This document shows, in pieces, positions 6,582 to 15,139 of a stretch of DNA of 26,434 bases. The stretch is from Solirubrobacterales bacterium. GTDB lineage: Bacteria > Actinomycetota > Thermoleophilia > Solirubrobacterales > Solirubrobacteraceae. The stretch covers positions 10,093 through 36,526 of the forward strand of contig PLBZ01000093.1 of NCBI GenBank assembly GCA_003134675.1, in the 5' to 3' direction. Under the pieces are notes generated by a model that saw nothing but the letters and a program-made list of their open reading frames with translations, was not told the origin of the DNA and made no database searches. Numbering within the stretch: the stretch's first letter is position 1; each line of letters begins with the position of its first letter. A program made the position numbers and the translations under genes.

Positions 6582-6672
6582 GACAAAAGTAGGCGCCGCG
6601 GCTTGGGTTGGGAGTCGAAAGCCGCGGCGCCCGGTGAGACAGAGCCCTTGGCGCGAGAGGGAGCTAACGCCA
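6582..6672 (-). repeat. Structured dispersed repeat, copy B
   Basis: This is the partner of 1627-1717 and also 91 bases long. It keeps the 12-bp inverted repeat (6592-6603 and 6620-6631, 16-base loop), the TGAGACAGAGCC linker and the CGAGAGGG loop framed by GGCG/CGCC. It lies 85 bases beyond the stop of the NHL-protein gene on the minus strand, where it can end the three-gene operon. No minus-strand gene follows closely, unlike copy A. Confidence 0.75.
6585..6631 (-). terminator. Rho-independent-type terminator of the three-gene operon
   Basis: On the minus strand a 12-bp GC-only-closed hairpin is followed by TACTTTTGTC. It lies downstream of the last gene (ending 6757) of the propeller/module/NHL operon and is the best candidate for its terminator. 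Confidence 0.65.
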
Positions 6673-6756
6673 GCGGGTTCCGCTCAAGCACCATCCGAGA
6701 AGGTGAACGACGCCCAAGCTGTTACTTCCTAGGCGTGCTTCCTCACTTTCCTGTCT

Positions 6757-9207
6757 CTACTTTTTCTTCTTGGCCACTCGGTATCGCTTCTTTGCCTGCT
6801 TTTCGCACGCCACGCGCTTGCCCTTCTTCTTGTCTTTGTGGCACATCTTCAGCGCCTTGGACAGCTTCTGGGCGTTAGTCAGCGTCTTGGTGGTCCCACT
6901 CGCCTTTTCTTCCTTCGGGAACGCAATGTCCGGAGTGCCGATCAGCGGGGGGGTCGCGGGCTGGGTGAGCGGGCTGGGGAAGCCTGGTGTGGTGAACGTC
7001 TGAACGGCGCCGTAGCTCGTGCCGTCGGTGCTGGTCGCGAGCAGGCGGTAGTAGTAGGTCGTGCCCGGTTGCAGACCCTGCAGTGCGAGACTCACACCCG
7101 CTTCGGTGGGCCCCGCGCCGATCGAGCCGCCGCCTGACGGCGGGCCGGGGTTGCCGGGTTCGGTGGAGACCTCGAACGCGTAGCTCACGTTGAGGCCCTG
7201 CGTGTCGAGCGTCCCCGAGATCGTCGCGGTGCTGAGGGTGATCGCGCTCGCTGGGCCCGTCGTGACGATCGGCGGCGTCGCCGCGCCCGTCGTGAACGTC
7301 ATGTCATTGCCTATGACGGTGCCGGCGCCGTTGCGCGCAACGAGCGCGTAGTGGTAGGTCGTTTCCGGCAGCAGCCCCACGGCGAGCAGCGGTTGCACCG
7401 CCTGAGGGGCTTCGCCCGCCGCTATTTCGTGTTCGGCGGTGGTCGCGCCTTCGGCGTAGGGATTTTCGGCGCCTTTCGCGAGCGCGGCTTCATAGCCCGC
7501 CTGGTCGATATAGGCGAAATAGTAGGTCCCGGCGCCGCGTTCGGGGTCGACCGCGCCCGACAATGCCGCCGTGACACGCGTGATGCTCTGCGCTTCCCCG
7601 GTCGCCGGTACCGGAGGTCCGACCGTCTTGAAGGACTTTATGGCACCTTCGGTCCTTTCCCCACTAAGAAAAGCCCACGCGACCACCCGGTAGTAGTAGG
7701 TGGTGTCTGCTTCCAGGCCTTCCAGGCGCGCGCTCGCGGACTGATCGCCGAACAACACCGATTCCCAAATGGCCGGTTCGCAGAACGTAGTCGTGTTCGT
7801 CGCGAGCGTTGGGTCCATCCCATACTCGACTTCGCAGACCGTGTACTGGTGATTATTCGGGTTGATCTGAGTTTCTACCGTCACCGCGAACGGCGTGAGA
7901 GCAGAGAAGCTCTCGGCATCCACCACCGGAGGCGCATTCGGCGTCGTGAGCGTCGCGGGCGCCCCGAACGTCGGGCCGAACGTGTTTTCCGCGACGAAGC
8001 AGACCGTGTACTGCGTGTTTGGTTCCAGCCCCTTGACTTCCTTTTCCTCGTTGGCGGCTTGGGCTTCGACTTCTGCTTCCAAGGGGGTGCTTGCGCCCCC
8101 CGTGCAGGTGCCCCCGCGGTTGTAGGCGAAGTACCATCCGCTCTTGGCTTTCACGGTCGGATTCAGCTGACCGTGAAACACCGCGGTGTTCCCCGTTATC
8201 CCATCCACCGCTTCGGTGAGCGGCGTTTCCGGGGTCGCGCCGGGTGCGAACACGTCGATAACACCGGCAGGTCCGTCAATCGCGTACAGATCGCCGCCGG
8301 CAGCGACCGCCACCCCGAACAGTTCGGCGAACGAGCCACTCGGCGTCCGCTTGCCCGACACCTGCGTGATGTACGTCCCCGAGGAGTCGAACAAGTCAAT
8401 AACGCGGTCAAGATCGTCGGCGACGAACACGTGGCCGCTTGACTGTTCGACCGCGACAAACACAAAACCGCCAAACGACCCGGCGGGGGTGCCACTGCCC
8501 GGGCCGCTTCCACCGCCGGTCCACGTCGTCTGCAGCACACCCGAGGAGTTGAAAACGTACACGACACCGGTACTCGAATCGGCGACATAGACTTCGCCGG
8601 TGGCTTCATTGACGGCCACACTCAGGTCGGAGCTACTGCCGAGAGTACCGCTGCCGAACTGGGATTGGTACACATCCGCGGAGTTGAACACGTCCACCAC
8701 GCCGCCACCGGCGACATACACATCACCGGTGGAATGGTCGACCGTGACGCCAAACGGTTCAGAGAACGTGACGCCCGTCAACTGGCGCTGGTAGACGCCC
8801 GCGGCGTTGAACACATCTACGACGGCAGCGAACTTATCCGCGACGTAGATGTTGCCGCTCGTGTCGAGGGCTACCCCCGTTGGCAGCCTGAAGGGAACCA
8901 CCGCTCCCCCGGCGCCCGTCGGGGTGCCCGTCAGCTTGGAGGCGCTGATGTACGCCGCCGAGCCGGAGAAGTCGGCCGGGGCCCCCGACGAGTCGAACTT
9001 GTTGACAGAAACAGCGCCGCTGTCCGCGACGTACACATTCCCGCTGGAATCGAACGCTACGCCAAACGGCTGGTCGAGGCCCGTAAGCTGTGACTGATAG
9101 CTAAACCCGATCCCCGCCAGCGCCGGCGTAGTGGCAAATCCGAGCGCACCCGCGAGCAGACCAAGCGCCACCAGTCCCGTCCTCGTCAGCCTGCGAACGC
9201 GTCTCAT
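6757..9207 (-). CDS. Exported NHL-repeat protein with four fibronectin-like modules and a lysine-rich tail
   Basis: This 816-residue protein has a signal peptide at residues 1-31 (ending TTPALA). Residues ~35-322 carry NHL-type propeller repeats, each with a phrase such as PFGVAFDSSGNVYVADS. From ~325 to ~770 come four fibronectin-III-like modules, recognisable by repeated L-x-P-x-T-x-Y-x-Y/C (LEPNTQYTVCF, LEADTTYYYRV, LLPETTYHYAL, LQPGTTYYYRL). The last ~45 residues are basic with two cysteines: KALKMCHKDKKKGKRVACEK. It is probably a surface or wall-associated binding protein; the ligand is unknown. Its ATG overlaps the stop of the preceding gene (ATGA), and its ribosome site GGGGGAGGAAG sits inside that gene's last codons. 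It is the last gene of a three-gene operon. Confidence 0.9.
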   Translation of the reverse strand: MRRVRRLTRTGLVALGLLAGALGFATTPALAGIGFSYQSQLTGLDQPFGVAFDSSGNVYVADSGAVSVNKFDSSGAPADFSGSAAYISASKLTGTPTGAGGAVVPFRLPTGVALDTSGNIYVADKFAAVVDVFNAAGVYQRQLTGVTFSEPFGVTVDHSTGDVYVAGGGVVDVFNSADVYQSQFGSGTLGSSSDLSVAVNEATGEVYVADSSTGVVYVFNSSGVLQTTWTGGGSGPGSGTPAGSFGGFVFVAVEQSSGHVFVADDLDRVIDLFDSSGTYITQVSGKRTPSGSFAELFGVAVAAGGDLYAIDGPAGVIDVFAPGATPETPLTEAVDGITGNTAVFHGQLNPTVKAKSGWYFAYNRGGTCTGGASTPLEAEVEAQAANEEKEVKGLEPNTQYTVCFVAENTFGPTFGAPATLTTPNAPPVVDAESFSALTPFAVTVETQINPNNHQYTVCEVEYGMDPTLATNTTTFCEPAIWESVLFGDQSASARLEGLEADTTYYYRVVAWAFLSGERTEGAIKSFKTVGPPVPATGEAQSITRVTAALSGAVDPERGAGTYYFAYIDQAGYEAALAKGAENPYAEGATTAEHEIAAGEAPQAVQPLLAVGLLPETTYHYALVARNGAGTVIGNDMTFTTGAATPPIVTTGPASAITLSTATISGTLDTQGLNVSYAFEVSTEPGNPGPPSGGGSIGAGPTEAGVSLALQGLQPGTTYYYRLLATSTDGTSYGAVQTFTTPGFPSPLTQPATPPLIGTPDIAFPKEEKASGTTKTLTNAQKLSKALKMCHKDKKKGKRVACEKQAKKRYRVAKKKK

Positions 9208-12200
9208 GACTTCCTCCCCCGGCCGTGGCTGGACTTTCGGGCCTTACTCGCCTTCTTCGCCTTCTTTTTCCTTGTTGCCTTCTTGGCCTTTGGGCAGCCG
9301 GTGACGCTGACCTTCGTGCTCTGTTTGAGCACGGTGCCGTTCTGCGCGACGAACTTGGTGGGCATGGTGAGTTTCTGGGTGCAGAGGTTCTTGTTGCTCC
9401 CGAGCGCGGAGAACCTGCCCTGGGGGAGATAGATCTCGAAGCTGTTGATCGGGACGTCCGGGACCGACTTGAACGTGCTCGAGGTGATCCCGGCTCGGGA
9501 GATGAACGTCGAGCCCACCAGGTCGACGCGCACCCCATCGCCCTGGAGGACGACGATCAGCGAGGGAAACGCTTCACCACCATGAGAGACGAAATACACA
9601 GGACCCTGCAGCTGCACAGGCAGCACCGGGGTCGACGTCCGCGCGATACCCACAATCGATTCTCTCGGGCAGTTCGCCGGGTTCGCGTTGAAGGCGGCGG
9701 CCGTGCAGGCGCGCTGCAACGTCGTGAGCCTCGACGGCAGTTGCTTTGGCAGGTCGACCTTGACGTAGGCGATGTTCGCCTGCGTGCCCTGCCCCGTATT
9801 GGGATAGGTAACCTTCGCGTCGAGGCTGGCGCCGTTTGCTTTGCTCGTTTTCCCGGACGTCGAGACCTTGAACTGCGGCGCGAACTTCAGCGCCCCGCAG
9901 TTCGTTACCTGGAACGGCGAGGAGACCGCCTCGGACTTACCTTCCGAGCTCGTCAGCGTGCCTGTGATCGCCAGCTTGTCGCAGCTCGTCGGGTTGAACA
10001 TGAACCCCGGCCGGTCGATCGAGACATTCACCAGCTTCAACTGCAACGGGATGCCGTCGAGGATCGTTGGCAGCGGATCTGCCGTGACCGTCAACGCCGA
10101 GGTGGTCGGGTCGATGTTGATCGTCGAGCGCACGACGACGCTGCCCGTGCCCGTGGTCCCGGTGAGCGTGTATGGGCCCGCCTTCGCGGGCACCACGATC
10201 GACAGGCCAAACGGCGCGCCCTTGTACGGGCCCGTCAGATACACCTTGCCGCCGGTGACGAGGAACGGCTCCGCGCCCGGACCCGTCAGCACCTGTGAGG
10301 TGCCGAGCAGGCTTTCCGGGCCGCAGGTGCCCTGCGAGGCCTGCGGTTCGGGACACAGCGGAACGTTGGCGAGACTTCCCAGCAACCCCGGCGGCGTCTT
10401 GAGCTGCACCCCCGCGAGGTACTCGTCGGCGTCGCCGCGGCCGAAGGAGAGCGTGAACGGGCTGAAACCACCCGCCTGGTTTGAGGTCGTGCCCGCGAAG
10501 AACGATGGCGCGAACTGTGGCGCCTGACAGCCCGTGACTTCGAACGGGCTCGTATCGATCGCATCAGGAGTAAACGGCGTACTCCACGGCGTCAGATCCA
10601 CGCTCGTCGTCGCCGTACCGCACACGCGCGGATTGGACAGCGTCGCCCGCGGACCGCCCGCGAGCGTCAGCTTCAGATCGCTGAACGGCAACTGTGGATT
10701 GTTGGCGAACGTCGCGGTCAGCTGCCCCGTCTGCTGATTGACCGACAGCGAACCCGTCACCTTCACGAGCACGCCGCCTTCGCCTTCGCCCTTGGCCTGC
10801 AGCAGCAGCTTGACCATCTTGCCGTCTTCAGCGTCAGCCGGAGAACAGGGATTGCATTCCGGTTCGGCGAGATACACCGCGCCGCCGAACGGTTCGGCGA
10901 TGTCCGGTGAGGTGATCAACACCGTCCCGACCTGCGAAGCGCCAGCACACGACGCGAGGTTCAGGTAGTGCAAACCGAACTCGTTGGGCACGGCGGCCGG
11001 GTCGACACCCGGATCGTCTTTGCACGCCGCGAGGCCGTTCGCCGCCGACGGCGAGATAACGGTGCCCAGCGGCAACGTCGTCACCACATTCCTCACGTCC
11101 GGGCTCGCCGTGCCTTCCGGTTCTGTGTCCGACGAGCGATCCACTTTCAGATCGAAGGCATAGCCCGCCGGCGCGCCCGCCTGAAACGTGTCGGGAACCA
11201 TCGAGATCGACGTGAAGAACGGCAGCGCATCGCAACCCGTCATCGTCCCGCTCGGCACCGATTCTGAGACGAACACGCCCGGTTCGGACCACGAATCTAT
11301 ATGAAATGCCGCCGACAGTCCTTCCGAGCACTGCGTCGGATTGGTCAACAACGGCACCCTCGCGGCCGTCCCCGGACCGCCGAAATGATCCCCAAAGCTG
11401 CTTTCGTCGGGACCCTCACCGTTGTGTTCGCTCGGAACCCCCCAGATCGTCACCGACGTGCTCACGTTTAGCCCACCCTCGTTGATGTGCGGCGCGGTCA
11501 CGCGAACGCCGTAATCGCCGTCGGAGAGCACACTCGTATCCAGCCGCACGGGGAACCCGTCCGCGAGGAACATGAACGCCGCCGGCTCGCCCGGCGCTGG
11601 TGCGATGTTATACACCGGGAAGGCAGTCGCATCGGCCAGTTCCGGACCCAGGACACTTACATTAATCGACAGCGTCGCGATCCCCACACGGGTATCGTCC
11701 GGGCACGCACTCGGGTTGTTGCCGTTCTGCGTGACGAGCGCCTGTGAGCAGCGCGGCAGCCCCGCCACGGCGCCAACCAGACCCACCGGAGCATCGAACT
11801 GCACGTCCTTCGGGTCCGCGACCGGATGTTCGAAGGGGCCGGTATTCAACGTGTACGCCGTTGTTATGTTCGCGTGCGCCCCGGCCTGCGTCGATGACAG
11901 GGCCGATACGACGCTCCCCGGCACGATCCCGAAAGGCGCCGGCGACGAACTGATCGTCAGCGCCGTGCTTACGAAAGCCTGCGCGGCGCCACCGCCCGAG
12001 ACGCTCGCACGTACGGGGACGCTCTGAGGTTCGGTGACGGTGGGCGGGCCCGCCACAGCAAGCTGGATGACGACGACCAGGTTATCCCCCGGATCGACTG
12101 GCCTGCCCGAGAATGTACACGCGGGCGCCGGAGAGATGACGCAACCCGTGGTTTCACCAGGCCCGTTGGGACGATGGAAAGCATCGAAGCGTTCGATATG

Positions 12201-12761
12201 CGTCGCCGTGAACCCAGCCGGCAGCGTCGTGTCGGCGACGGTGACGGGACTCCCGTCGGTCGAGCCGCCGACGTTGATCGCCGTCAACGTGAGGGTCGGA
12301 GGGTCCTCGCCCCGACTCACAAGCGATACCGTCGCGCTATGTCCGGCGCCTGTGAGCCCGCTGCCGTCCGCCGTGATCGGTTCCACACCGTGTTGGTGGT
12401 ACAAGCTTTCGTTGGTGTGGTAGGTGATGACATACGCGCCCGGGCCGCCCGTCACTACCTCTTCCACATTCACTTGCGCCAGGGCCGCCTGCACGGCTTC
12501 GGGACTCGCGTTGTACGCGATCGGGGCGGTGCTGATCGAGCCTCCCCCGAATTTCCCTGTCCGCAGCGTGAAGCTGCCGCCCGTGGCGTCGATCGTAATG
12601 TCCTGCACCTCGGTTGCGGGGCTGTTCGGGGCGATGTTCGTCGGATCGGAAACCGCCGTGATCGCCCACCGCGGACCCGATTCAGCAGCCAGCGCCGACG
12701 GCGCGCCCAGCAACGAAACCCCGGCGATCAGAACAGAAACGGCAAAGGCTCGCGTGAACAT
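9204..12761 (-). CDS. Exported giant protein with four tandem four-cysteine modules and a basic tail
   Basis: The start is the ATG at 12761, preceded by GGGGAGGAAG; the frame stays open upstream but only in arginine-rich overlap with the previous gene. The 1185-residue product begins with a signal peptide (MFTRAFAVSVLIAGVSLLGA). Residues ~50-150 hold a domain with TAPIAYNASPEAVQAALAQV, a beta-rich type seen in exported repeat proteins. Residues ~270-1156 contain four modules of 200-240 residues. Their cysteines fall at 338/353/478/510, 580/605/714/745, 803/813/927/955 and 1019/1031/1127/1156; the third-to-fourth spacing is 28-32 every time. The last 30 residues are lysine- and arginine-rich. 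No named family is recognised; a disulfide-stabilised surface fibre or adhesin is inferred. It is the middle gene of the operon. Confidence 0.88.
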   Translation of the reverse strand: MFTRAFAVSVLIAGVSLLGAPSALAAESGPRWAITAVSDPTNIAPNSPATEVQDITIDATGGSFTLRTGKFGGGSISTAPIAYNASPEAVQAALAQVNVEEVVTGGPGAYVITYHTNESLYHQHGVEPITADGSGLTGAGHSATVSLVSRGEDPPTLTLTAINVGGSTDGSPVTVADTTLPAGFTATHIERFDAFHRPNGPGETTGCVISPAPACTFSGRPVDPGDNLVVVIQLAVAGPPTVTEPQSVPVRASVSGGGAAQAFVSTALTISSSPAPFGIVPGSVVSALSSTQAGAHANITTAYTLNTGPFEHPVADPKDVQFDAPVGLVGAVAGLPRCSQALVTQNGNNPSACPDDTRVGIATLSINVSVLGPELADATAFPVYNIAPAPGEPAAFMFLADGFPVRLDTSVLSDGDYGVRVTAPHINEGGLNVSTSVTIWGVPSEHNGEGPDESSFGDHFGGPGTAARVPLLTNPTQCSEGLSAAFHIDSWSEPGVFVSESVPSGTMTGCDALPFFTSISMVPDTFQAGAPAGYAFDLKVDRSSDTEPEGTASPDVRNVVTTLPLGTVISPSAANGLAACKDDPGVDPAAVPNEFGLHYLNLASCAGASQVGTVLITSPDIAEPFGGAVYLAEPECNPCSPADAEDGKMVKLLLQAKGEGEGGVLVKVTGSLSVNQQTGQLTATFANNPQLPFSDLKLTLAGGPRATLSNPRVCGTATTSVDLTPWSTPFTPDAIDTSPFEVTGCQAPQFAPSFFAGTTSNQAGGFSPFTLSFGRGDADEYLAGVQLKTPPGLLGSLANVPLCPEPQASQGTCGPESLLGTSQVLTGPGAEPFLVTGGKVYLTGPYKGAPFGLSIVVPAKAGPYTLTGTTGTGSVVVRSTINIDPTTSALTVTADPLPTILDGIPLQLKLVNVSIDRPGFMFNPTSCDKLAITGTLTSSEGKSEAVSSPFQVTNCGALKFAPQFKVSTSGKTSKANGASLDAKVTYPNTGQGTQANIAYVKVDLPKQLPSRLTTLQRACTAAAFNANPANCPRESIVGIARTSTPVLPVQLQGPVYFVSHGGEAFPSLIVVLQGDGVRVDLVGSTFISRAGITSSTFKSVPDVPINSFEIYLPQGRFSALGSNKNLCTQKLTMPTKFVAQNGTVLKQSTKVSVTGCPKAKKATRKKKAKKASKARKSSHGRGRKS
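9294..11954 (-). repeat. Four tandem protein modules (residues ~270-1156)
   Basis: Each module has the order: a phrase like LPxGLxGxxxxxPxC, a second cysteine 10-25 residues later, then S-x-(V/L)-G. About 110-140 residues after the first cysteine comes a third (NPTQC, NPRVC, NPTSC, NKNLC). A fourth lies ~30 residues further on (MTGC, VTGC, VTNC, VTGC), followed by hydrophobic xFxPxF opening the next module. Approximate units are 11954-11232, 11232-10527, 10529-9897 and 9899-9294. Confidence 0.75.
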
Positions 12762-12762
12762 G

Positions 12763-15012
12763 TTACTTCCTCCCCTTCGCCGACTTCTTTGCCTTGGGCT
12801 TTTTGATGCACTTGCTTTTCTTCTTGACGAAGCCCTTCTTGCACCCTTTGGGCTTTGACTTCGGTTTGGGTTTCGCGATCGGCGGTGGAACGGATTCCGG
12901 CGCGGGATTGCCCAGGCCGTTGAAGGTCGCGCTGGCGGGCGCTCCCAAGAGCGCGGGAACGCTCGGCGGACCCTGGCAGACATCGCCCTCGCACGCGGCC
13001 GCCGGTGGCGGCGCATGGTCGCCGGGCCGCGGAATGCGTGCGTCATACACATCGTAGGCTCCGTCGGTATCGCCCGGCGAGAGTCCCTGACTGGTCGAGA
13101 AGAACGCGTCGTTGCCGTTTGCGCTCAGGTCGCCCAAATAGGAGTTATGGCCGCTCGTCCCAGTCGAGATCAGGAAGATCCTGCCGTTCTCCCACTCGTA
13201 CACGTCACGCCCATGTTCAAAGTACACCGGGTCGGGGTGCGGGTTCAATTCAAGCGGCCTGGTGTTCACGTCCTGCGAAACGAGCGGGTCCGGCGTGTCG
13301 AAGAACACGCGGCTGCCGTCGGTCGAGACGCCGCGGTTCTCGAACAGGGCGCCTTCTTGGCCGCCGTCAGAGGCGTCGTGCGACATGTAGGCATTGCCAC
13401 TCGGAACGATGCCGGCCGGCGGGCAGGACACGCAGGTCAGCGAATCCTTCCCAACGTCGTAGCGGTATATCTCCTGGTTGGGGAACGGACCTTCTCCGCC
13501 GTTCAGAGCGAAGTGACTGCCGCCGTTGTTGAACCCGGCCAGCGGCGCGGCGGAATCGAACACGAACACCGACCCGTCGGGCGTAGCGCGCGCTTCGCCG
13601 CCAACCGGGAACGGCTCGATCGGCGTCACCGTGCCGCCTTCGGGGCCTTCTTCAGACCAAAGGCTCACGCCACTCGGCCCGTTGAAGATGAAACGCGACC
13701 CGTTCCGCGAGGAGACGAGAATCGGCGAGACACCCACCCCCGGCAGGTAGGTCAGCGAACCGGTGAGTGTGTTGAACTCATACATTCCCCCTCCACCTGG
13801 GGCGGTGCTCGTCAACTGATCTTCGCTTGCGAAGAACGCGCGCGAGCCATCAGGGGACGCATACAGATAACCTTCGGACGAGACGACGGCTACGGATCCC
13901 TCGCTCAGCGCTTCGCCGTCGCTGACCTCTTTCGGGAACGTGATCTTGAGCGCACCGTGCGGGGCGGGCGCGGGCAATCCGTTGACGGGTGCAAGCAGCG
14001 TGTCGCGCGACACGAGAACCGTGCTCTGCACCCCATCCGCGGCCGTCTCGCGCACGTACAGCTCGCCGGCCGAGGACACGAAGAACGCGCGCGAGGCGTC
14101 TTCGGAGACCTGGTTGCGCAGATCGCTCGCTTGGGCAATTATTTCTTCAGGATGCGCCGGCAGGCCGGCGGCCAGGGCGGCGGGTTCCACCGATCCGTCG
14201 GGCAGCACGCCGGCGACGCTCAGGACGCCGTCATGCCACTCGTAGAACCCCGTTTGCGCCCTGAGATAGAAGGTCGACATATCGGCCGAGAAACCCGCGA
14301 CCGCTACCCGAGCGTGCGCTTCCGAGGAGGCCGGCGGCGGGTCGAGCCAAGCCGTGGAGCCGCCCGCGATGTCATAGAGAAGCGCTGCTTCCGAGCGCAC
14401 TTCCGGCAGGTAGGTATCGTACGACCAGAAGAAGACCTTCGTCAGATCTTCCGAGAAGCCAATTTCGTGCGGACTGAGCCCGAGGAGGGTCTGTTCCCCA
14501 GTGCCGCGCGGCTGCGCGCCATCGGTCAGCCAGCCTCCGGCTTCGCGCTTGGCCACGAACATGAACTGCGCGCCGCTCTTCGTATTGCCGATCGAACCAC
14601 CTGAGGTGTTGTATGCAACACCGTCCCCTGCGCCTTCGGCGAACATGGTCGGCGGCGTCGTAATTATCGGCACACCGGCCGAGTTGCCGTTCTTGTTGGG
14701 CGGAGAGGCCTGTTCGTAGGCGCGGCCGTCAGGGAGGCCCGGCGAGCCGGCCACGGGCACCGGGCCGACGGTGGCGTAGGCGCCCGCGGTGGCCGGGAGG
14801 GCGGCGGTTACCGCAGCGGCAGCGAGGAGCGTTGCGACGAGGGCGGACATCGCGAGGACGGTAGTGACACGGCGGCGGATAGACGCACCACTCCCTGCGA
14901 TGTGGAGCACGGCACGGAGCGTCGCGAAGAGACCGGTCTTGGGAGACGGCGTCTCGGCGGTGTGCTCCGTGAGGTTCACTTGTGGGCCTTTCATCGTGGT
15001 GATGTAATTCAT
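12763..15012 (-). CDS. Exported PD40/TolB-like propeller protein with a CKKG-type lysine tail
   Basis: This 749-residue protein has ~45 polar N-terminal residues, then a hydrophobic export or anchor segment (TVLAMSALVATLLAAAAVTA). A later ATG at 14994 is possible; neither start has a strong ribosome site. The mature part begins with LPDGRAYEQASPPNKNG. It continues with PD40/WD40-like beta-propeller blades such as SEDASRAFFVSSAGELYV, SPDGSRAFFASEDQL and STDGSRVFFDTPDPLV. The C-terminus is proline/lysine-rich with a two-cysteine tail, CKKGFVKKKSKCIKK. It is probably secreted and envelope-attached; the ligand is unknown. It is the first gene of the operon, and its last codons (GRK) form the ribosome site of the next gene, one base away. 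Confidence 0.87.
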   Translation of the reverse strand: MNYITTMKGPQVNLTEHTAETPSPKTGLFATLRAVLHIAGSGASIRRRVTTVLAMSALVATLLAAAAVTAALPATAGAYATVGPVPVAGSPGLPDGRAYEQASPPNKNGNSAGVPIITTPPTMFAEGAGDGVAYNTSGGSIGNTKSGAQFMFVAKREAGGWLTDGAQPRGTGEQTLLGLSPHEIGFSEDLTKVFFWSYDTYLPEVRSEAALLYDIAGGSTAWLDPPPASSEAHARVAVAGFSADMSTFYLRAQTGFYEWHDGVLSVAGVLPDGSVEPAALAAGLPAHPEEIIAQASDLRNQVSEDASRAFFVSSAGELYVRETAADGVQSTVLVSRDTLLAPVNGLPAPAPHGALKITFPKEVSDGEALSEGSVAVVSSEGYLYASPDGSRAFFASEDQLTSTAPGGGGMYEFNTLTGSLTYLPGVGVSPILVSSRNGSRFIFNGPSGVSLWSEEGPEGGTVTPIEPFPVGGEARATPDGSVFVFDSAAPLAGFNNGGSHFALNGGEGPFPNQEIYRYDVGKDSLTCVSCPPAGIVPSGNAYMSHDASDGGQEGALFENRGVSTDGSRVFFDTPDPLVSQDVNTRPLELNPHPDPVYFEHGRDVYEWENGRIFLISTGTSGHNSYLGDLSANGNDAFFSTSQGLSPGDTDGAYDVYDARIPRPGDHAPPPAAACEGDVCQGPPSVPALLGAPASATFNGLGNPAPESVPPPIAKPKPKSKPKGCKKGFVKKKSKCIKKPKAKKSAKGRK
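12766..12775 (-). promoter_or_regulatory. Ribosome binding site fixing the start of the 1185-residue protein
   Basis: GGGGAGGAAG lies 4 bases before the ATG at 12761. It coincides with the codons for the final Gly-Arg-Lys of the propeller protein. Its strength and the signal peptide that follows decide this start over the in-frame ATG near 13052. Confidence 0.8.
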
Positions 15013-15053
15013 GCGGCTGCTACTTGCAGGTGGTGGGTGTGAGTCTTTTTTAG

Positions 15054-15094
15054 AGCTGCTTGCGCGACTGAGTGATGCTGCGGAGCGAAGTGGT
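15054..15094 (+). repeat. Direct repeat R, copy 1 (upstream of vapB-like gene)
   Basis: The 41-base unit begins AGCTGCTTGCGCGACTGAG and ends CGAAGTGGT. It matches copy 2 at 15840-15880 at 37 of 41 positions and copy 3 at 16266-16306 less closely. It sits in the 127-base divergent gap between the propeller operon and the toxin-antitoxin pair. Confidence 0.75.
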
Positions 15095-15127
15095 TTGGGT
15101 TGAAGATCCTGTCCCCACGGGGCGCGC

Positions 15128-15133
15128 TAGAAT
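15128..15133 (+). promoter_or_regulatory. Possible -10 box for a leaderless vapB-like transcript
   Basis: TAGAAT ends 6 bases before the ATG at 15140, so transcription could start at or next to the start codon. There is no Shine-Dalgarno sequence before this ATG, which fits a leaderless mRNA. No good -35 box is seen at 17 bases. Confidence 0.3.
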
Positions 15134-15139
15134 CTGGAC

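Larger units (their letters stand above)
6456..6756. other. Non-coding stretch between convergent transcription units
   Basis: This 301-base gap lies between the plus-strand membrane-protein pair and the end of the minus-strand NHL operon. Its only recognisable content is copy B of the structured repeat with its terminator hairpin (6582-6672). I see no credible gene in the remainder. Confidence 0.6.

Noticed and set aside
12762..13052. Extension of the 1185-residue protein upstream to the ATG near 13052
   Set aside because: The extension is arginine-rich, overlaps the propeller gene out of frame, and would bury the signal peptide. GGGGAGGAAG directly before 12761 decides the start.
13015..14604. 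Long plus-strand open frame opposite the propeller gene (similar cases at 7351-8442, 9225-10298 and 18763-20085)
   Set aside because: Arg/Gly/Ala-rich antisense shadows typical of high-GC DNA. The opposite strands carry clear domains and signal peptides.
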